Program-made: the position numbers and the translations under genes
Notes under the pieces: model-generated
The model's input: the letters and a program-made list of their open reading frames with translations, nothing else
Databases searched by the model: none
Told to the model about the DNA's origin: nothing
DNA from: Carnobacterium sp. 17-4
GTDB taxonomy: Bacteria > Bacillota > Bacilli > Lactobacillales > Carnobacteriaceae
Reading direction: 5' to 3'
Assembly: GCF_000195575.1 (NCBI RefSeq)
Contig: NC_015391.1
Coordinates: 736,501 to 800,500, forward strand
DNA length: 64,000 bases
Shown: one piece after another, positions 45,103-54,387 of the stretch
Position numbering within the stretch: position 1 is the stretch's first letter
How the letters are laid out: every line of letters starts with the position of its first letter

Positions 45103-46917
45103 ATGAGTAAATCAAAAAAACTGCCAATAAGAAATGAAGTACCTAATGAATTGACATGGAATCTAGAAGTTATTTTTCAATCCGATGATGACTTCAAAAA
45201 ATCTTATAAAGAACTTGAAGATAAAATAGGATTTGTTACATCTTATAAAGGAACACTTGATAACGGATCAGACAGGTTTTTAAAAGTTATTCAATCTATT
45301 TTAGATTTATCAAATCAATTGGAAACATTGTATGTCTATGCTCAATTAAAAAATGATCAAGACACAACAAACTCAATCTATCAAGGAATGTATGAACAAG
45401 CCAGTAAATTAGCTACACAGGCTAACGAAGCCATTTCGTGGTTTGAACCTGAAGTTTTAGAATTGTCAGAAGAAAAAATAGCCCACTATTTTAGTGAGAA
45501 TGAAGATTTAGCAATTTACAAACATTTTATCGAGCAATTAACAGCTGCTAGAAAACACGTTTTGAGTGCCAATGAAGAAGCATTGTTAGCAGGGGCAGGA
45601 GAAATTTTTAATGCTTCAAGCCGCACATTTAACATTTTAAATAATGCAGATATAACTTTCCCAACCATTAAGGACGAAGAAGGAAACGATATTCAGTTAT
45701 CACACGGTGTATATGGACAATTAATGGAAAGTACAGATCGTTCTGTTCGCGAATCAGCTTTCAAACACCTGTATAAGGTGTATGAAGGTTTACAGAATAC
45801 TTTTTCAAGTACCCTCTCTTCACATGTTAAATACCATAATTACAATGCTAAAGTTCATCACTATCAATCTGCACGTGAGAAAGCATTAAGCAACAATCAT
45901 ATACCAGAAGCTGTACATGATACATTATTAGATGTTGTTCATGAACATTTACCTTTGCTGCATCGTTATGTTGCTTTGAGAAAAGAGCTGCTAGAGGTAG
46001 AAGAACTTCATATGTATGATATGTATACTCCAATAAGTGGTGAAGCAGGAATTAAATATACGTATAAAGATGCTGAAGCAGAAACATTAAAAGCGTTGGA
46101 ACCGCTTGGTGAAGAGTACTTATCTGTACTGAAAAAAGCATTTAATAATCGTTGGATCGATAGTGTTGAAAATGAAGGGAAAAGAAGCGGTGCCTATTCT
46201 TCTGGATCATACGATACGAATCCTTACATCTTATTAAACTGGCATGACTCTTTAAATCATTTGTATACGCTGGTCCATGAACTAGGTCATAGTGTTCACA
46301 GCTATTATACAAGAACGAATCAACCCTATGTCTATGGTGATTATTCTATCTTCTTAGCAGAAATAGCCTCCACTACAAATGAAAATATTTTAACAGATTA
46401 TTTATTAGAAACACAAAAAGATCCAAAAGTTAGAGCTTATGTGCTGAATCACTATTTAGATGGATTTAAAGGAACTATATTTAGACAAACTCAGTTCGCG
46501 GAATTCGAACATTTTATTCATGAAGAAGATGCAAAGGGAACACCTTTAACAAGTGAGTTTTTATCAAATTATTACGGTGATCTAAATGCCCGTTATTACG
46601 GGCCAGATGTTGTAAGAGATCCTGAAATTGCTTTCGAATGGACTAGAATACCTCATTTTTATTACAATTACTATGTTTATCAATATTCAACAGGCTTTTC
46701 AGCTGCTACAGCTTTAGCCGATAAGATCGTTAAAGGTGAAGAAGGCGCTTTAGACAACTATTTAAATTATTTGAAATCTGGAAGCAGTGATTATCCTATT
46801 GAGGTAATGAAAAAAGCAGGGGTAGACATGACTAAGAAAACCTATCTAGAAGATGCTATGAAAGTTTTTGAATCTAGATTAAATGAATTAGAAGAGCTTA
46901 TTGAAACCTTAAAGTAA
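45103..46917 (+). CDS. pepF: Oligoendopeptidase F
   Basis: 604 residues, M3B zinc peptidase that cuts medium-sized peptides in the cytosol. Zinc site H392-E-L-G-H396 with the third ligand E420 in AEIASTTNE. The N-terminal helical lobe and C-terminal YYNYYVYQYSTGFSAA segment are typical. GAGGAGG precedes the start. Works downstream of Opp-mediated peptide import. Confidence 0.95.
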   Translation: MSKSKKLPIRNEVPNELTWNLEVIFQSDDDFKKSYKELEDKIGFVTSYKGTLDNGSDRFLKVIQSILDLSNQLETLYVYAQLKNDQDTTNSIYQGMYEQASKLATQANEAISWFEPEVLELSEEKIAHYFSENEDLAIYKHFIEQLTAARKHVLSANEEALLAGAGEIFNASSRTFNILNNADITFPTIKDEEGNDIQLSHGVYGQLMESTDRSVRESAFKHLYKVYEGLQNTFSSTLSSHVKYHNYNAKVHHYQSAREKALSNNHIPEAVHDTLLDVVHEHLPLLHRYVALRKELLEVEELHMYDMYTPISGEAGIKYTYKDAEAETLKALEPLGEEYLSVLKKAFNNRWIDSVENEGKRSGAYSSGSYDTNPYILLNWHDSLNHLYTLVHELGHSVHSYYTRTNQPYVYGDYSIFLAEIASTTNENILTDYLLETQKDPKVRAYVLNHYLDGFKGTIFRQTQFAEFEHFIHEEDAKGTPLTSEFLSNYYGDLNARYYGPDVVRDPEIAFEWTRIPHFYYNYYVYQYSTGFSAATALADKIVKGEEGALDNYLNYLKSGSSDYPIEVMKKAGVDMTKKTYLEDAMKVFESRLNELEELIETLK

Positions 46918-46923
46918 AAAACG

Positions 46924-46960
46924 AAAAAAAACTGAGCCAACTGGCTCAGTTTTTTTTGAT
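46924..46960. terminator. Bidirectional terminator between pepF and spxH
   Basis: A perfect stem (AAAACTGAGCC arm) with A-run and T8 on either side. Confidence 0.9.
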
Positions 46961-46982
46961 GTGTAGATTGAAAAATTAAAGA

Positions 46983-47672
46983 TTACAGTACTTGTAATGA
47001 AGCTTTATTAATTGAACGAATACCTTTTTTAGAAATCATTTGATTTCTTGCTTCGACGATCAATGGGTTAGGGTTATGCAAGGCTTGAAGTAATTCAACT
47101 GTGATACCTTCTTCAATCAAGAAACCATGATCTTTATGATGATCACTAAATAGTACACAAGAAGGAGCGTTAAAAGCATTCATTTCACGAGCTACTTTTT
47201 GATCAGCTTCAAAAGAAGTTTTTGTGAATTCTAATTCTTTATCTTCAAGAAACATTGGAATATCTAATTTAGCTTTTTTAGCTGCTTCTAAAACAAGAGT
47301 TTCTGAATAAGATTCATTTTGTTCAATTAGTGCATGTTGTAGTTCTAGTAAAAAATTGCGTCCTTTTTTCTTTCCTTGCATAGTAGCAGCAGAATAATAA
47401 AGACAAATATCGTAAGTCACAGAACATATAGCATTACGTAACTTTAAATCATTTTTTGATAAATTATTTGTAGATAGATACTGAGTAACGGTACTTAAAT
47501 TATGAATTGGAATAAAGTGAATTTGTATTTTACCAGTAGATTTTTCAACAAAGTCTAAAACTTCTTTTTCAGCTTGTAAGCAACTTGAGTCAATTGGATT
47601 AATAAATAAATAAATTTCAATCATTTCATTATGAGTGGATTCATTTTTAGTACGTGTTGTAGTTGAGAACAT
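46983..47672 (-). CDS. spxH: ClpXP adaptor SpxH (YjbH), DsbA-like fold
   Basis: 229 residues. The thioredoxin/DsbA-like fold begins IEIYLFINPIDSSCLQAEKEV; only one Cys remains at the redox position. In Bacillus, YjbH binds Spx and accelerates its degradation by ClpXP. A helical insertion follows (residues ~75-150), then the cis-proline region FNAPSCVLF. Location within the spx-mecA-coiA-pepF block supports the call. The N-terminal tail before residue 17 is polar. Confidence 0.85.
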   Translation of the reverse strand: MFSTTTRTKNESTHNEMIEIYLFINPIDSSCLQAEKEVLDFVEKSTGKIQIHFIPIHNLSTVTQYLSTNNLSKNDLKLRNAICSVTYDICLYYSAATMQGKKKGRNFLLELQHALIEQNESYSETLVLEAAKKAKLDIPMFLEDKELEFTKTSFEADQKVAREMNAFNAPSCVLFSDHHKDHGFLIEEGITVELLQALHNPNPLIVEARNQMISKKGIRSINKASLQVL

Positions 47673-47857
47673 TTATCTTCACCTTAGCCTTAGTATTTTG
47701 ATTTTTATATACGTGGTCTATTTTGTTAACAAATACACTTTATCAAAAATAGCTAAAAAAATATAATAAAGGGGCTTGATTTTGGACAAAATTTCGTATA
47801 AGTTGTAACAAAGTCGCCACATTTTATATGAAATACTTTAATAGCGTTGATAAACTA

Positions 47858-48430
47858 CTATATTGATTCCATCATTCGAACAATTTTATTCTTGGTGGGT
47901 CTCTTTTTGATTGAATGCTTCTTTAAAAACTGCTCAAAATAAACTTTCCCCATTTTACGAGAGGCCGCTTCAAATTCTAATTCATAATCCTTTTTTGTAC
48001 CATATGAACTCTCATCCAATACGATAAGTCCTTGAGTAATCTTTTTTTCACACCGCTTTGTTATTAACGATCCGAATACATACAAATCTTCTGGATGAAT
48101 CTGTAGTTCAGCAAGTTTAGCTGCTACATAGCCATCTGTTTTAATAGACTGCGAGTTTAAAAATTGCTTTGCTTCTTTTAATGATAAAGAGTCAGTTGTT
48201 TCTAATAAATCTTCCCCAAGAGGTGTTTTTAAGGTTAATTCAGCAGAAGTTGAAAATAAACGAATACGTAAAGCCGAGTTTCTATTTTTTAGTTTCCAAT
48301 CTTTAGTATCGTAATAATAATTTTCTTGAACGTAACCATCATTTTCAGACAGGTTTAAATCCTTTAATAAATTGATATATTCTTTTTTTGTTAAACTATT
48401 TTTAAATTCAATTTCTACTTGCTGAGCCAT
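47858..48430 (-). CDS. CYTH-domain protein (YjbK family, triphosphatase fold)
   Basis: 190 residues. The CYTH signature E6-I-E-F-K10 is at the N-terminus, with further charged strands (ALRIRLFSTSAELTLKTP) lining the triphosphate tunnel. Members cleave inorganic triphosphate or similar substrates; the biological substrate of YjbK proteins is unsettled. It is divergent from relQ, as in Bacillus (yjbK/yjbM). AAAGGAG precedes the start. Confidence 0.88.
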   Translation of the reverse strand: MAQQVEIEFKNSLTKKEYINLLKDLNLSENDGYVQENYYYDTKDWKLKNRNSALRIRLFSTSAELTLKTPLGEDLLETTDSLSLKEAKQFLNSQSIKTDGYVAAKLAELQIHPEDLYVFGSLITKRCEKKITQGLIVLDESSYGTKKDYELEFEAASRKMGKVYFEQFLKKHSIKKRPTKNKIVRMMESI

Positions 48431-48469
48431 TAGTTGTTCTCCTTTTAAATCAATTTAGTGAGTCTATTT

Positions 48470-48478
48470 ATTTTATCA
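48470..48478 (-). promoter_or_regulatory. Extended -10 promoter for the CYTH gene
   Basis: On the minus strand TGATAAAAT, about 40 bp before the start codon. Confidence 0.4.
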
Positions 48479-48520
48479 TTTAATTTCTATTTTAGTATAT
48501 TTCTTCTTTTAGGGTAAATA

Positions 48521-48529
48521 TGGTAAAAT
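48521..48529 (+). promoter_or_regulatory. Extended -10 promoter for relQ
   Basis: TGGTAAAAT, 58 bp before the relQ ATG. A short ACACT/AGTGT hairpin follows in the leader. Confidence 0.5.
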
Positions 48530-48586
48530 GAAGCCGTATCACACTTTAAATAGTGTAAATCATAAGTTCCTAAAAGAGGGTATAAA

Positions 48587-49249
48587 ATGATGGATCAAAA
48601 TTGGGAAAAATTTTTAACACCTTATAATCAGGCTGTTGAAGAGTTGAAAATTAAATTAAAAGGTATTCGCAAAGAATACAGTAGAAGCAACATGCACGTA
48701 CCAATTGAATTTGTCACTGGAAGAGTAAAGCCAGTGAATAGTATTATTGGAAAAGCTGCATTAAGGAATATTTCTTTTGAAAATTTAGAGACTGAAATGC
48801 AAGATATAGCAGGACTAAGAATCATGTGTCAATTTGTAGAGGATATTCATGAAGTTGTTAGTTTGTTAAGAAATCGGAAAGACATGAAAATAATAGAAGA
48901 ACGAGATTATATCACAAATAAGAAAGAAAGTGGTTACCGTTCCTATCATGTTGTGTTCGAATACCCAGTGCAATTAATTCATGGTGAAAAAAGAATCCTT
49001 GTTGAGATACAAGTACGGACGTTAGCTATGAATTTTTGGGCAACGATTGAACATTCATTAAACTACAAATATCAAGGTGAGTTTCCGGATGACATCAATG
49101 TCCGGTTAAAAAGAGCAGCAGAAGCCGCTTTTCAATTAGACGAAGAAATGTCTCAAATTAGAGAAGAAATCCAAGAAGCACAGCATCTGTTTTCTCATAA
49201 TAAAAGAACAGCTATCAATAAAGCACCGGAAAACAATGACTTTGTTTAG
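48587..49249 (+). CDS. relQ: Small alarmone synthetase RelQ (GTP pyrophosphokinase)
   Basis: 220 residues, synthetase domain only, with no hydrolase or regulatory domains, as in SAS1/RelQ. Motifs include VTGRVKPVNSIIGKA, DIAGLRIMCQFVEDI, KESGYRSYHVVFEYP and EIQVRTLAMNFWATIEHSLNYK. Makes (p)ppGpp during starvation or wall stress. AGAGGG precedes the start. It is 58 bp upstream of nadK and probably cotranscribed with it and the pseudouridine synthase. Confidence 0.93.
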   Translation: MMDQNWEKFLTPYNQAVEELKIKLKGIRKEYSRSNMHVPIEFVTGRVKPVNSIIGKAALRNISFENLETEMQDIAGLRIMCQFVEDIHEVVSLLRNRKDMKIIEERDYITNKKESGYRSYHVVFEYPVQLIHGEKRILVEIQVRTLAMNFWATIEHSLNYKYQGEFPDDINVRLKRAAEAAFQLDEEMSQIREEIQEAQHLFSHNKRTAINKAPENNDFV

Positions 49250-49307
49250 TGCATATTGATTGAAGCTGCAGTAGCAACATGTTTAAATGAAAAAAGGGGG
49301 GACAACA

Positions 49308-50120
49308 TTGAAAATAGCAGTAGTCAATAATAATGTTGAGCAATCTTTAAAATTAGCCGAACAATTTCGTATACTCTGCTTGAAAAACCGTCTTCAGTTA
49401 GATGATAAAAATCCAGATGTCGTTGTAACGATTGGTGGAGATGGAACGTTGTTGTCTGCATTTCACAGGTATGCCCATATGCTTGATCAAGTCCGCTTTG
49501 TGGGCGTACATACAGGGCATTTAGGCTTTTATACCGATTGGCGAGACTATGAACTAGAAGATCTCGTAGCAAGTCTTCTGAAAGATAAAGGTGAAAGTGT
49601 CAGTTACCCGTTACTTGATGTAAAAGTGACATATCAAGGACAAAAGGAACCTTCTCACTTTTTATCATTAAATGAATCAACAATGAAACGTATAGACGGC
49701 ACTATGGTGTGTGATGTCTTTATAAAGGACGAGTTGTTTGAGCGGTTTAGGGGAGATGGGATGTGTATCTCAACGCCTACTGGTTCAACAGGTTACAATA
49801 AGTCTGTTGGAGGAGCTGTTATCCATCCACGTCTTGAAGCACTGCAGTTGACTGAAATTGCACCAATTAATAATCGCGTTTTTCGCATCTTGGGTTCTCC
49901 GTTAATTGTGGCACGAGATGAATGGATTAGAATAAAACCACTTACTACGGAAGGGTTTGTTTTAACGATTGACCAGTTGACCTCTTCTGAGAAGAATATC
50001 ACTGAATTAACTTATAGCATTGCGAAAGAACGCATTCACTTTGCTCGATACAGACATACTCATTTCTGGAGTCGAGTTGAAGATGCTTTTATTGGAGCGA
50101 AAAAAAAATATGAAATTTAG
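49308..50120 (+). CDS. nadK: NAD kinase
   Basis: 270 residues. Phosphorylates NAD to NADP. Core motif T41-I-G-G-D45-G-T, then STPTGSTGYNKSVGGA. The start is TTG 49308: AAAGGGGGG lies 9 bp upstream and the product begins MKIAVVNNN, as in the family. The in-frame ATG at 49287 lies before the binding site and is rejected. The 3' end overlaps the next gene by 11 bases. Confidence 0.94.
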   Translation: MKIAVVNNNVEQSLKLAEQFRILCLKNRLQLDDKNPDVVVTIGGDGTLLSAFHRYAHMLDQVRFVGVHTGHLGFYTDWRDYELEDLVASLLKDKGESVSYPLLDVKVTYQGQKEPSHFLSLNESTMKRIDGTMVCDVFIKDELFERFRGDGMCISTPTGSTGYNKSVGGAVIHPRLEALQLTEIAPINNRVFRILGSPLIVARDEWIRIKPLTTEGFVLTIDQLTSSEKNITELTYSIAKERIHFARYRHTHFWSRVEDAFIGAKKKYEI

Positions 50121-51021
50121 TTGGAGTTATGAGTTGCCAACTAGTTTACAAGTGAAGTCATTTCTAAAAACAAAGGGTATTTCACGTAGTTTACTAGCAA
50201 AAATAAAATTTCATGGAGGAAAAATCGAAGTCAATGAAACGGAAGTAACGGTACGCTATCTTTTAAAAGACAAAGATATTGTGCAAGTTACCATCCCTGA
50301 TGAAGCGCCTCATGAAACAACAGTCCCTATAAATATTCCGATTGACATCGTATATGAAGATGATCACTATTTGGTTGTAAATAAGCCTTATGGAGTAGCT
50401 TCAGTCCCTTCTCAAGTACATCCTGAAGGAACTATGGCTAATCGCGTCAAGGGTTATTACGTACGTCAAAATTACGCTGATCAGGTTATTCATATTGTGA
50501 CTCGACTCGACCGTGACACCACAGGCCTTATGTTGTTTGCTAAACATGGATATGCACATGCACTAATGGATGCTAAATTAAGAGCCAAAGAAATTACAAA
50601 AAAGTATACGGCATTAATCAGTGGACAGTTGGATAAAGCTGAACACGGATTTATTGATGCGCCAATCGCACGAACAACCGATTCAATTATTACTCGAAGA
50701 GCTCATGAATCTGGAAAAGAAGCATTAACTGAATATTGGATCAAAGGATCTTTTCCACAAGCTACTTTAGTTGATATTCAATTGCACACCGGCAGGACCC
50801 ATCAAATTAGGGTGCATTTTACCCATATAGGTCATCCATTAATGGGTGATGACTTATATGGTGGTGAAAAAAATAATTGGATAACCAGGCAGGCACTGCA
50901 TTGCAGAGAACTGAATTTTAGTCATCCTTTTACAAATGAACAAATAAATCTTGAACTTGGTTACCCAGAAGATATTACCCAATGGCTACATCAACATGAA
51001 CAGCAAAAGGTTAATAGTTAA
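50110..51021 (+). CDS. RluA-family pseudouridine synthase (RluD-like)
   Basis: 303 residues. Isomerises uridine in ribosomal RNA; exact target unknown. Catalytic Asp is D134 in T-R-L-D-R-D-T-T-G-L, with upstream S4-like region (residues ~10-75) and downstream HTGRTHQIRVHF. Start ATG 50110 is inside the nadK end; the longer in-frame ATG at 50020 would overlap nadK by 100 bases and is unlikely. Same neighbours as in Bacillus (ppnK-yjbO). Confidence 0.9.
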   Translation: MKFSWSYELPTSLQVKSFLKTKGISRSLLAKIKFHGGKIEVNETEVTVRYLLKDKDIVQVTIPDEAPHETTVPINIPIDIVYEDDHYLVVNKPYGVASVPSQVHPEGTMANRVKGYYVRQNYADQVIHIVTRLDRDTTGLMLFAKHGYAHALMDAKLRAKEITKKYTALISGQLDKAEHGFIDAPIARTTDSIITRRAHESGKEALTEYWIKGSFPQATLVDIQLHTGRTHQIRVHFTHIGHPLMGDDLYGGEKNNWITRQALHCRELNFSHPFTNEQINLELGYPEDITQWLHQHEQQKVNS

Positions 51022-51052
51022 TGGAACGAACATAGAAAGGGGTGTGTAGCCC

Positions 51053-52417
51053 TTGAAAGAAGTACAAATGGAATTTGAAGAGCAAATAGAACAATTAAAA
51101 GGTTATTTGATTACCCATGATATTACCTTATTTAGAGAAAATTTTTTAGACTTGCACGTTTACGAACAAAGCCAAGTGTATCTTTCTTTATCAGACAATG
51201 AACGATTAAACTTATACAACTTTTTATCTCCTAAAGAAATGGCAGATATGTTTGAGATTCTTGAGGAAGAAGAAGAGTCAGTTGAAAAATATTTAGAAGA
51301 AATGAATCCTCAGTATGCTGCAGATATGTTAAGCGAGATGTACAGAGATAACGCAGTAGATATGTTGAATCAATTAGAACCAGCAACGATAAAAAAATAT
51401 TTAAATTTAATGCCATCAGAGGATTCGGACGGAATTAAAAAATTATTGAATTATGAAGACGATACTGCAGGTTCAATAATGACAACCGAATACATTTCTA
51501 TTTTTGCGAATCAAACAATAAAATCAGCGATGGCTATTTTAAAAAAGAAAGCACCAGAAGCTGAGACGATTTACTATGTCTACGTGGTAGAATTGAATAG
51601 AAAATTAGTGGGTGTAATTTCACTAAGAGATTTAATCGTACATGAAGATGATGAAATGATCTCTGACATCATGGGGGACCGTTTAGTGTACGTCAATGTG
51701 AATGATGACCAAAGAGATGTTGCGCGTACAATGCAAGACTATGACTTTTTAGCTATTCCAGTAGTAGATAATGAAGAACGTTTAATTGGGATTATTACGA
51801 TTGATGATATTATTGATGTAATTAATGATGAAGCTGCCAGCGATTACTCTGGTTTGGCTGGGGTCGATGTCGATGAAAAATCTGAAAATCCATTTGTTGT
51901 TGCTTCAAAAAGACTTCCATGGTTAATCATATTATTATTTCTTGGCATTGGCACGTCCACTTTAATCAGTAATTATGAGGAAATGATCAGTGAGGCAAGT
52001 ATTTTAGCCGTATTTATATCATTGATCACAGGAACTGCAGGTAATGCAGGAACTCAATCGTTAGCTGTAGCTGTTCGTAAATTAGCAGATAGTGACGATA
52101 ACAAAAGAAGTTTTAGAAAACTGATTTTGAGTGAAATAGCTTCCGGTTTAATTACCGGTGTTGTGACGGGAGTTACGATTTTTTTAGCAGTAGGACTATG
52201 GCAACAAAATTATATTTTAGGATTAGTAATTGGTATTGCAATGCTAGCAGCTATCACAATTGCCAACCTTGCTGGTAGTTTTATACCTATCTTAATGGAA
52301 AGAATAGGATTTGATCCGGCAGTGGCCAGTGGCCCATTTATCACGACACTCACAGATTTAACTAGTGTGCTGATATACTTTAATATTGCTGCATTATTTA
52401 TGAATTATTTAGTCTAG
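51053..52417 (+). CDS. mgtE: Magnesium transporter MgtE
   Basis: 454 residues. N-terminal acidic MgtE domain (residues ~1-135), two CBS domains (~140-270), the plug helix, and a five-span channel (from ~285, LPWLIILLFLGIGTS) with the conserved pore stretch TGTAGNAGTQSLAVAVR. Mg2+ bound to the cytosolic domains closes the channel. Start is TTG 51053 with AAAGGGGTG upstream; the first ATG, at 51068, has no site. No riboswitch is visible in front. Confidence 0.94.
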   Translation: MKEVQMEFEEQIEQLKGYLITHDITLFRENFLDLHVYEQSQVYLSLSDNERLNLYNFLSPKEMADMFEILEEEEESVEKYLEEMNPQYAADMLSEMYRDNAVDMLNQLEPATIKKYLNLMPSEDSDGIKKLLNYEDDTAGSIMTTEYISIFANQTIKSAMAILKKKAPEAETIYYVYVVELNRKLVGVISLRDLIVHEDDEMISDIMGDRLVYVNVNDDQRDVARTMQDYDFLAIPVVDNEERLIGIITIDDIIDVINDEAASDYSGLAGVDVDEKSENPFVVASKRLPWLIILLFLGIGTSTLISNYEEMISEASILAVFISLITGTAGNAGTQSLAVAVRKLADSDDNKRSFRKLILSEIASGLITGVVTGVTIFLAVGLWQQNYILGLVIGIAMLAAITIANLAGSFIPILMERIGFDPAVASGPFITTLTDLTSVLIYFNIAALFMNYLV

Positions 52418-52490
52418 AAATGCATTATTGAAATAGTAAATTTAACTAAAACAAGATAGAAGTATTTTCGCTAGAAGAGGATGAACATTT

Positions 52491-53513
52491 GTGGCAAATA
52501 GAAAGAAAAAAAAAATCACAAAAAAACAAAAAGAACAAAGAACAAAATTAATTTCCGCTGGTGTCGTACTCTTGTTAGTTTTCTTTACGGGATTATTTCT
52601 AGGAGAAAATAAGCAGTCTAATCTTTCTTTGGGGGGGAAAATAGAGCAGTTTAAAGAAGAACTGATCACAATTTTTCAACCAGAAGAAAAAGAAGAAGTG
52701 GATAAAGCAAAAAATCAAGAAACAACGATCCGTTTTTTAGATGCAAATCAGGGGTCAGCAACTCTTATTCAAGCAAAAGACGGCACAACTATTTTAATAG
52801 ATAGCGGTCGTTATGAAGACAAAGATAAGAAAATTATTCAACAACTAGATGAATATGTTGGAACAGGCGGAACGATTGATCTTCTTATTTTCACCCACAA
52901 TGATTCAGATCATATTGGGTATGGAGATCTTATCATCAATTATTATGATGTGAAAGAAGTCTGGATGAATGGAAATGATGCCACCAGTAAAATTTACGAG
53001 CGGGTATTAGATGCTGTAGACGCAAGTAATGCAGTCTATACTGAACCTAAAACTGGAGAAAAGCATCAAGTAGGACCTTTTCAAATCGATGTACTAAGCC
53101 CTAACGATCAGTCCGATAATGATCAAAATGATGATTCGATTGTGACGAAAATTACTGTTAATCAAGTAAGTGGATTATTTAGTGGGGATACTTCTCAAAG
53201 TATTGAAAAAGAAATTGTTGAATCTGGAGCAGATGTAACAGCAGATTTCATTTTAATGGGACATCATGGATCAGACACCAGCACTGGTGAAGAATGGGTT
53301 CAGGCAAGTCAACCTGAGTTTGCGGTTTTTTCAGCAGGAGAATCGAACAGCTATGGACATCCTGGTGAAGAAGCGATTGGCCGATTAAAAAAACTAGCTA
53401 TTCCGATTTATGGAACAATCGAATATGGTACGATTACCTTAACTGTTGATGAAGATGGAACCTATAGTATTCAAACTGAAAAGGGAGAGAATCCTGATGA
53501 AGATGGTGCTTGA
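52491..53513 (+). CDS. Membrane-anchored ComEC-like metallo-beta-lactamase-fold protein
   Basis: 340 residues. A very basic N-terminus precedes one membrane segment (residues ~20-38), so the catalytic domain is outside the cell. The metal motif H136-N-D138-S-D140-H141 is the HxDxDH form seen in the external domain of ComEC. MGHHGSDTSTG and FSAGESNSYGHPGEE supply later ligands. Such proteins are suspected nucleases or phosphodiesterases; unproven here. Start is GTG 52491 with AGAGGATG upstream. It overlaps a DUF3006 gene, its usual partner. Confidence 0.87.
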   Translation: MANRKKKKITKKQKEQRTKLISAGVVLLLVFFTGLFLGENKQSNLSLGGKIEQFKEELITIFQPEEKEEVDKAKNQETTIRFLDANQGSATLIQAKDGTTILIDSGRYEDKDKKIIQQLDEYVGTGGTIDLLIFTHNDSDHIGYGDLIINYYDVKEVWMNGNDATSKIYERVLDAVDASNAVYTEPKTGEKHQVGPFQIDVLSPNDQSDNDQNDDSIVTKITVNQVSGLFSGDTSQSIEKEIVESGADVTADFILMGHHGSDTSTGEEWVQASQPEFAVFSAGESNSYGHPGEEAIGRLKKLAIPIYGTIEYGTITLTVDEDGTYSIQTEKGENPDEDGA

Positions 53514-53733
53514 AGAAATAGAAGGTGAATTGGCTCGGTTCATACCTGATGAAGGGCCTTCAGTTCATGTGAAAAAAGATCGCTTACCAGAAAATTACCA
53601 CATTGGTGAGTTGTATGAAGTGACTATCGATGGTGGTCGAGTTATTGCTATCAAACATTTAAAAGAAGAAACAGATGAGAGGCTTGCAAAAATGAAGCAA
53701 AAGAGAGCAAACCTTTTAAAAAAAAAACGATAA
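53497..53733 (+). CDS. DUF3006-family small protein
   Basis: 78 residues. It begins MKMVLEEIEGELARFIPDEGPSVHV and contains D-R-L-P-E-N, features of DUF3006, a small beta-barrel-like family encoded beside ComEC-type MBL proteins. The C-terminus is basic and helical. ATG 53497 has GGGAG 9 bp upstream and overlaps the MBL gene by 17 bases, so the two are cotranslated. Function unknown; co-occurrence suggests joint action. Confidence 0.8.
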   Translation: MKMVLEEIEGELARFIPDEGPSVHVKKDRLPENYHIGELYEVTIDGGRVIAIKHLKEETDERLAKMKQKRANLLKKKR

Positions 53734-53773
53734 AAAAGCACTGAAAAACATCTTATGTTTTTCAGTGCTTTTT
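53732..53773. terminator. Bidirectional terminator between DUF3006 and GNAT genes
   Basis: A 19-bp stem (AAAAAGCACTGAAAAACAT arm), CTT loop, T5. Confidence 0.9.
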
Positions 53774-53798
53774 GGGTTGTACAGGATTCATTTGATGA

Positions 53799-54233
53799 TT
53801 AATCCAGCTTTTTAATCATCAAATGATGGGGGATGCCCGCATCCATAAAACCTTCACCTTCAACTTGGTAACCTAATTTTTCATAAAAAGTTAAAGCATG
53901 ATCCTGTGCATCAAGCATTAGTGTATTAAATTTCTTTGTTTTAGCATACCGTTCTATTTCTACCATTAATTCATGACCTAAATTCTTTTTACGGAAGTCC
54001 ATTAAAACAGCCACTCGTTGGATTTTGAATGTAGTTGTGTTTTTTTTGTAGATCCTTGCTGTGGAAACTGCCTTATTTTCTAAATAGCCGATGACATGTA
54101 AAGTTTGATCTTCTAAGTCATCAATTTCTAATTCTGGTGGAACAAGTTGTTCTTCTACAAATACTTTTTTTCTGATTTTTATAGCATCTTTATAATTGTT
54201 AGAGCTTAAATCCGTTGTCCAAATAAATTCCAT
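53799..54233 (-). CDS. GNAT-family N-acetyltransferase
   Basis: 144 residues, a single ElaA/YjcF-like acetyltransferase domain. The acetyl-CoA site is around IQRVAVLMDFRKKNLGHELM, and LMLDAQDHALTFYEKLGY closes the fold. Substrate unknown. The gene is alone, convergent with DUF3006 and divergent from an M42 gene. Confidence 0.85.
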   Translation of the reverse strand: MEFIWTTDLSSNNYKDAIKIRKKVFVEEQLVPPELEIDDLEDQTLHVIGYLENKAVSTARIYKKNTTTFKIQRVAVLMDFRKKNLGHELMVEIERYAKTKKFNTLMLDAQDHALTFYEKLGYQVEGEGFMDAGIPHHLMIKKLD

Positions 54234-54387
54234 AATACCCCTTCTTTCTACGTAGTTGAAATCGTACCATAACTAATAAAAGGAATCTATAAGAAAACAG
54301 CTACAGCTTTTATTCATAGCTTCTTTATTTATTTCAATGAATGAATTATACTAAAGAGTATAATTCATAGGAATGGTGGTTAATGTA

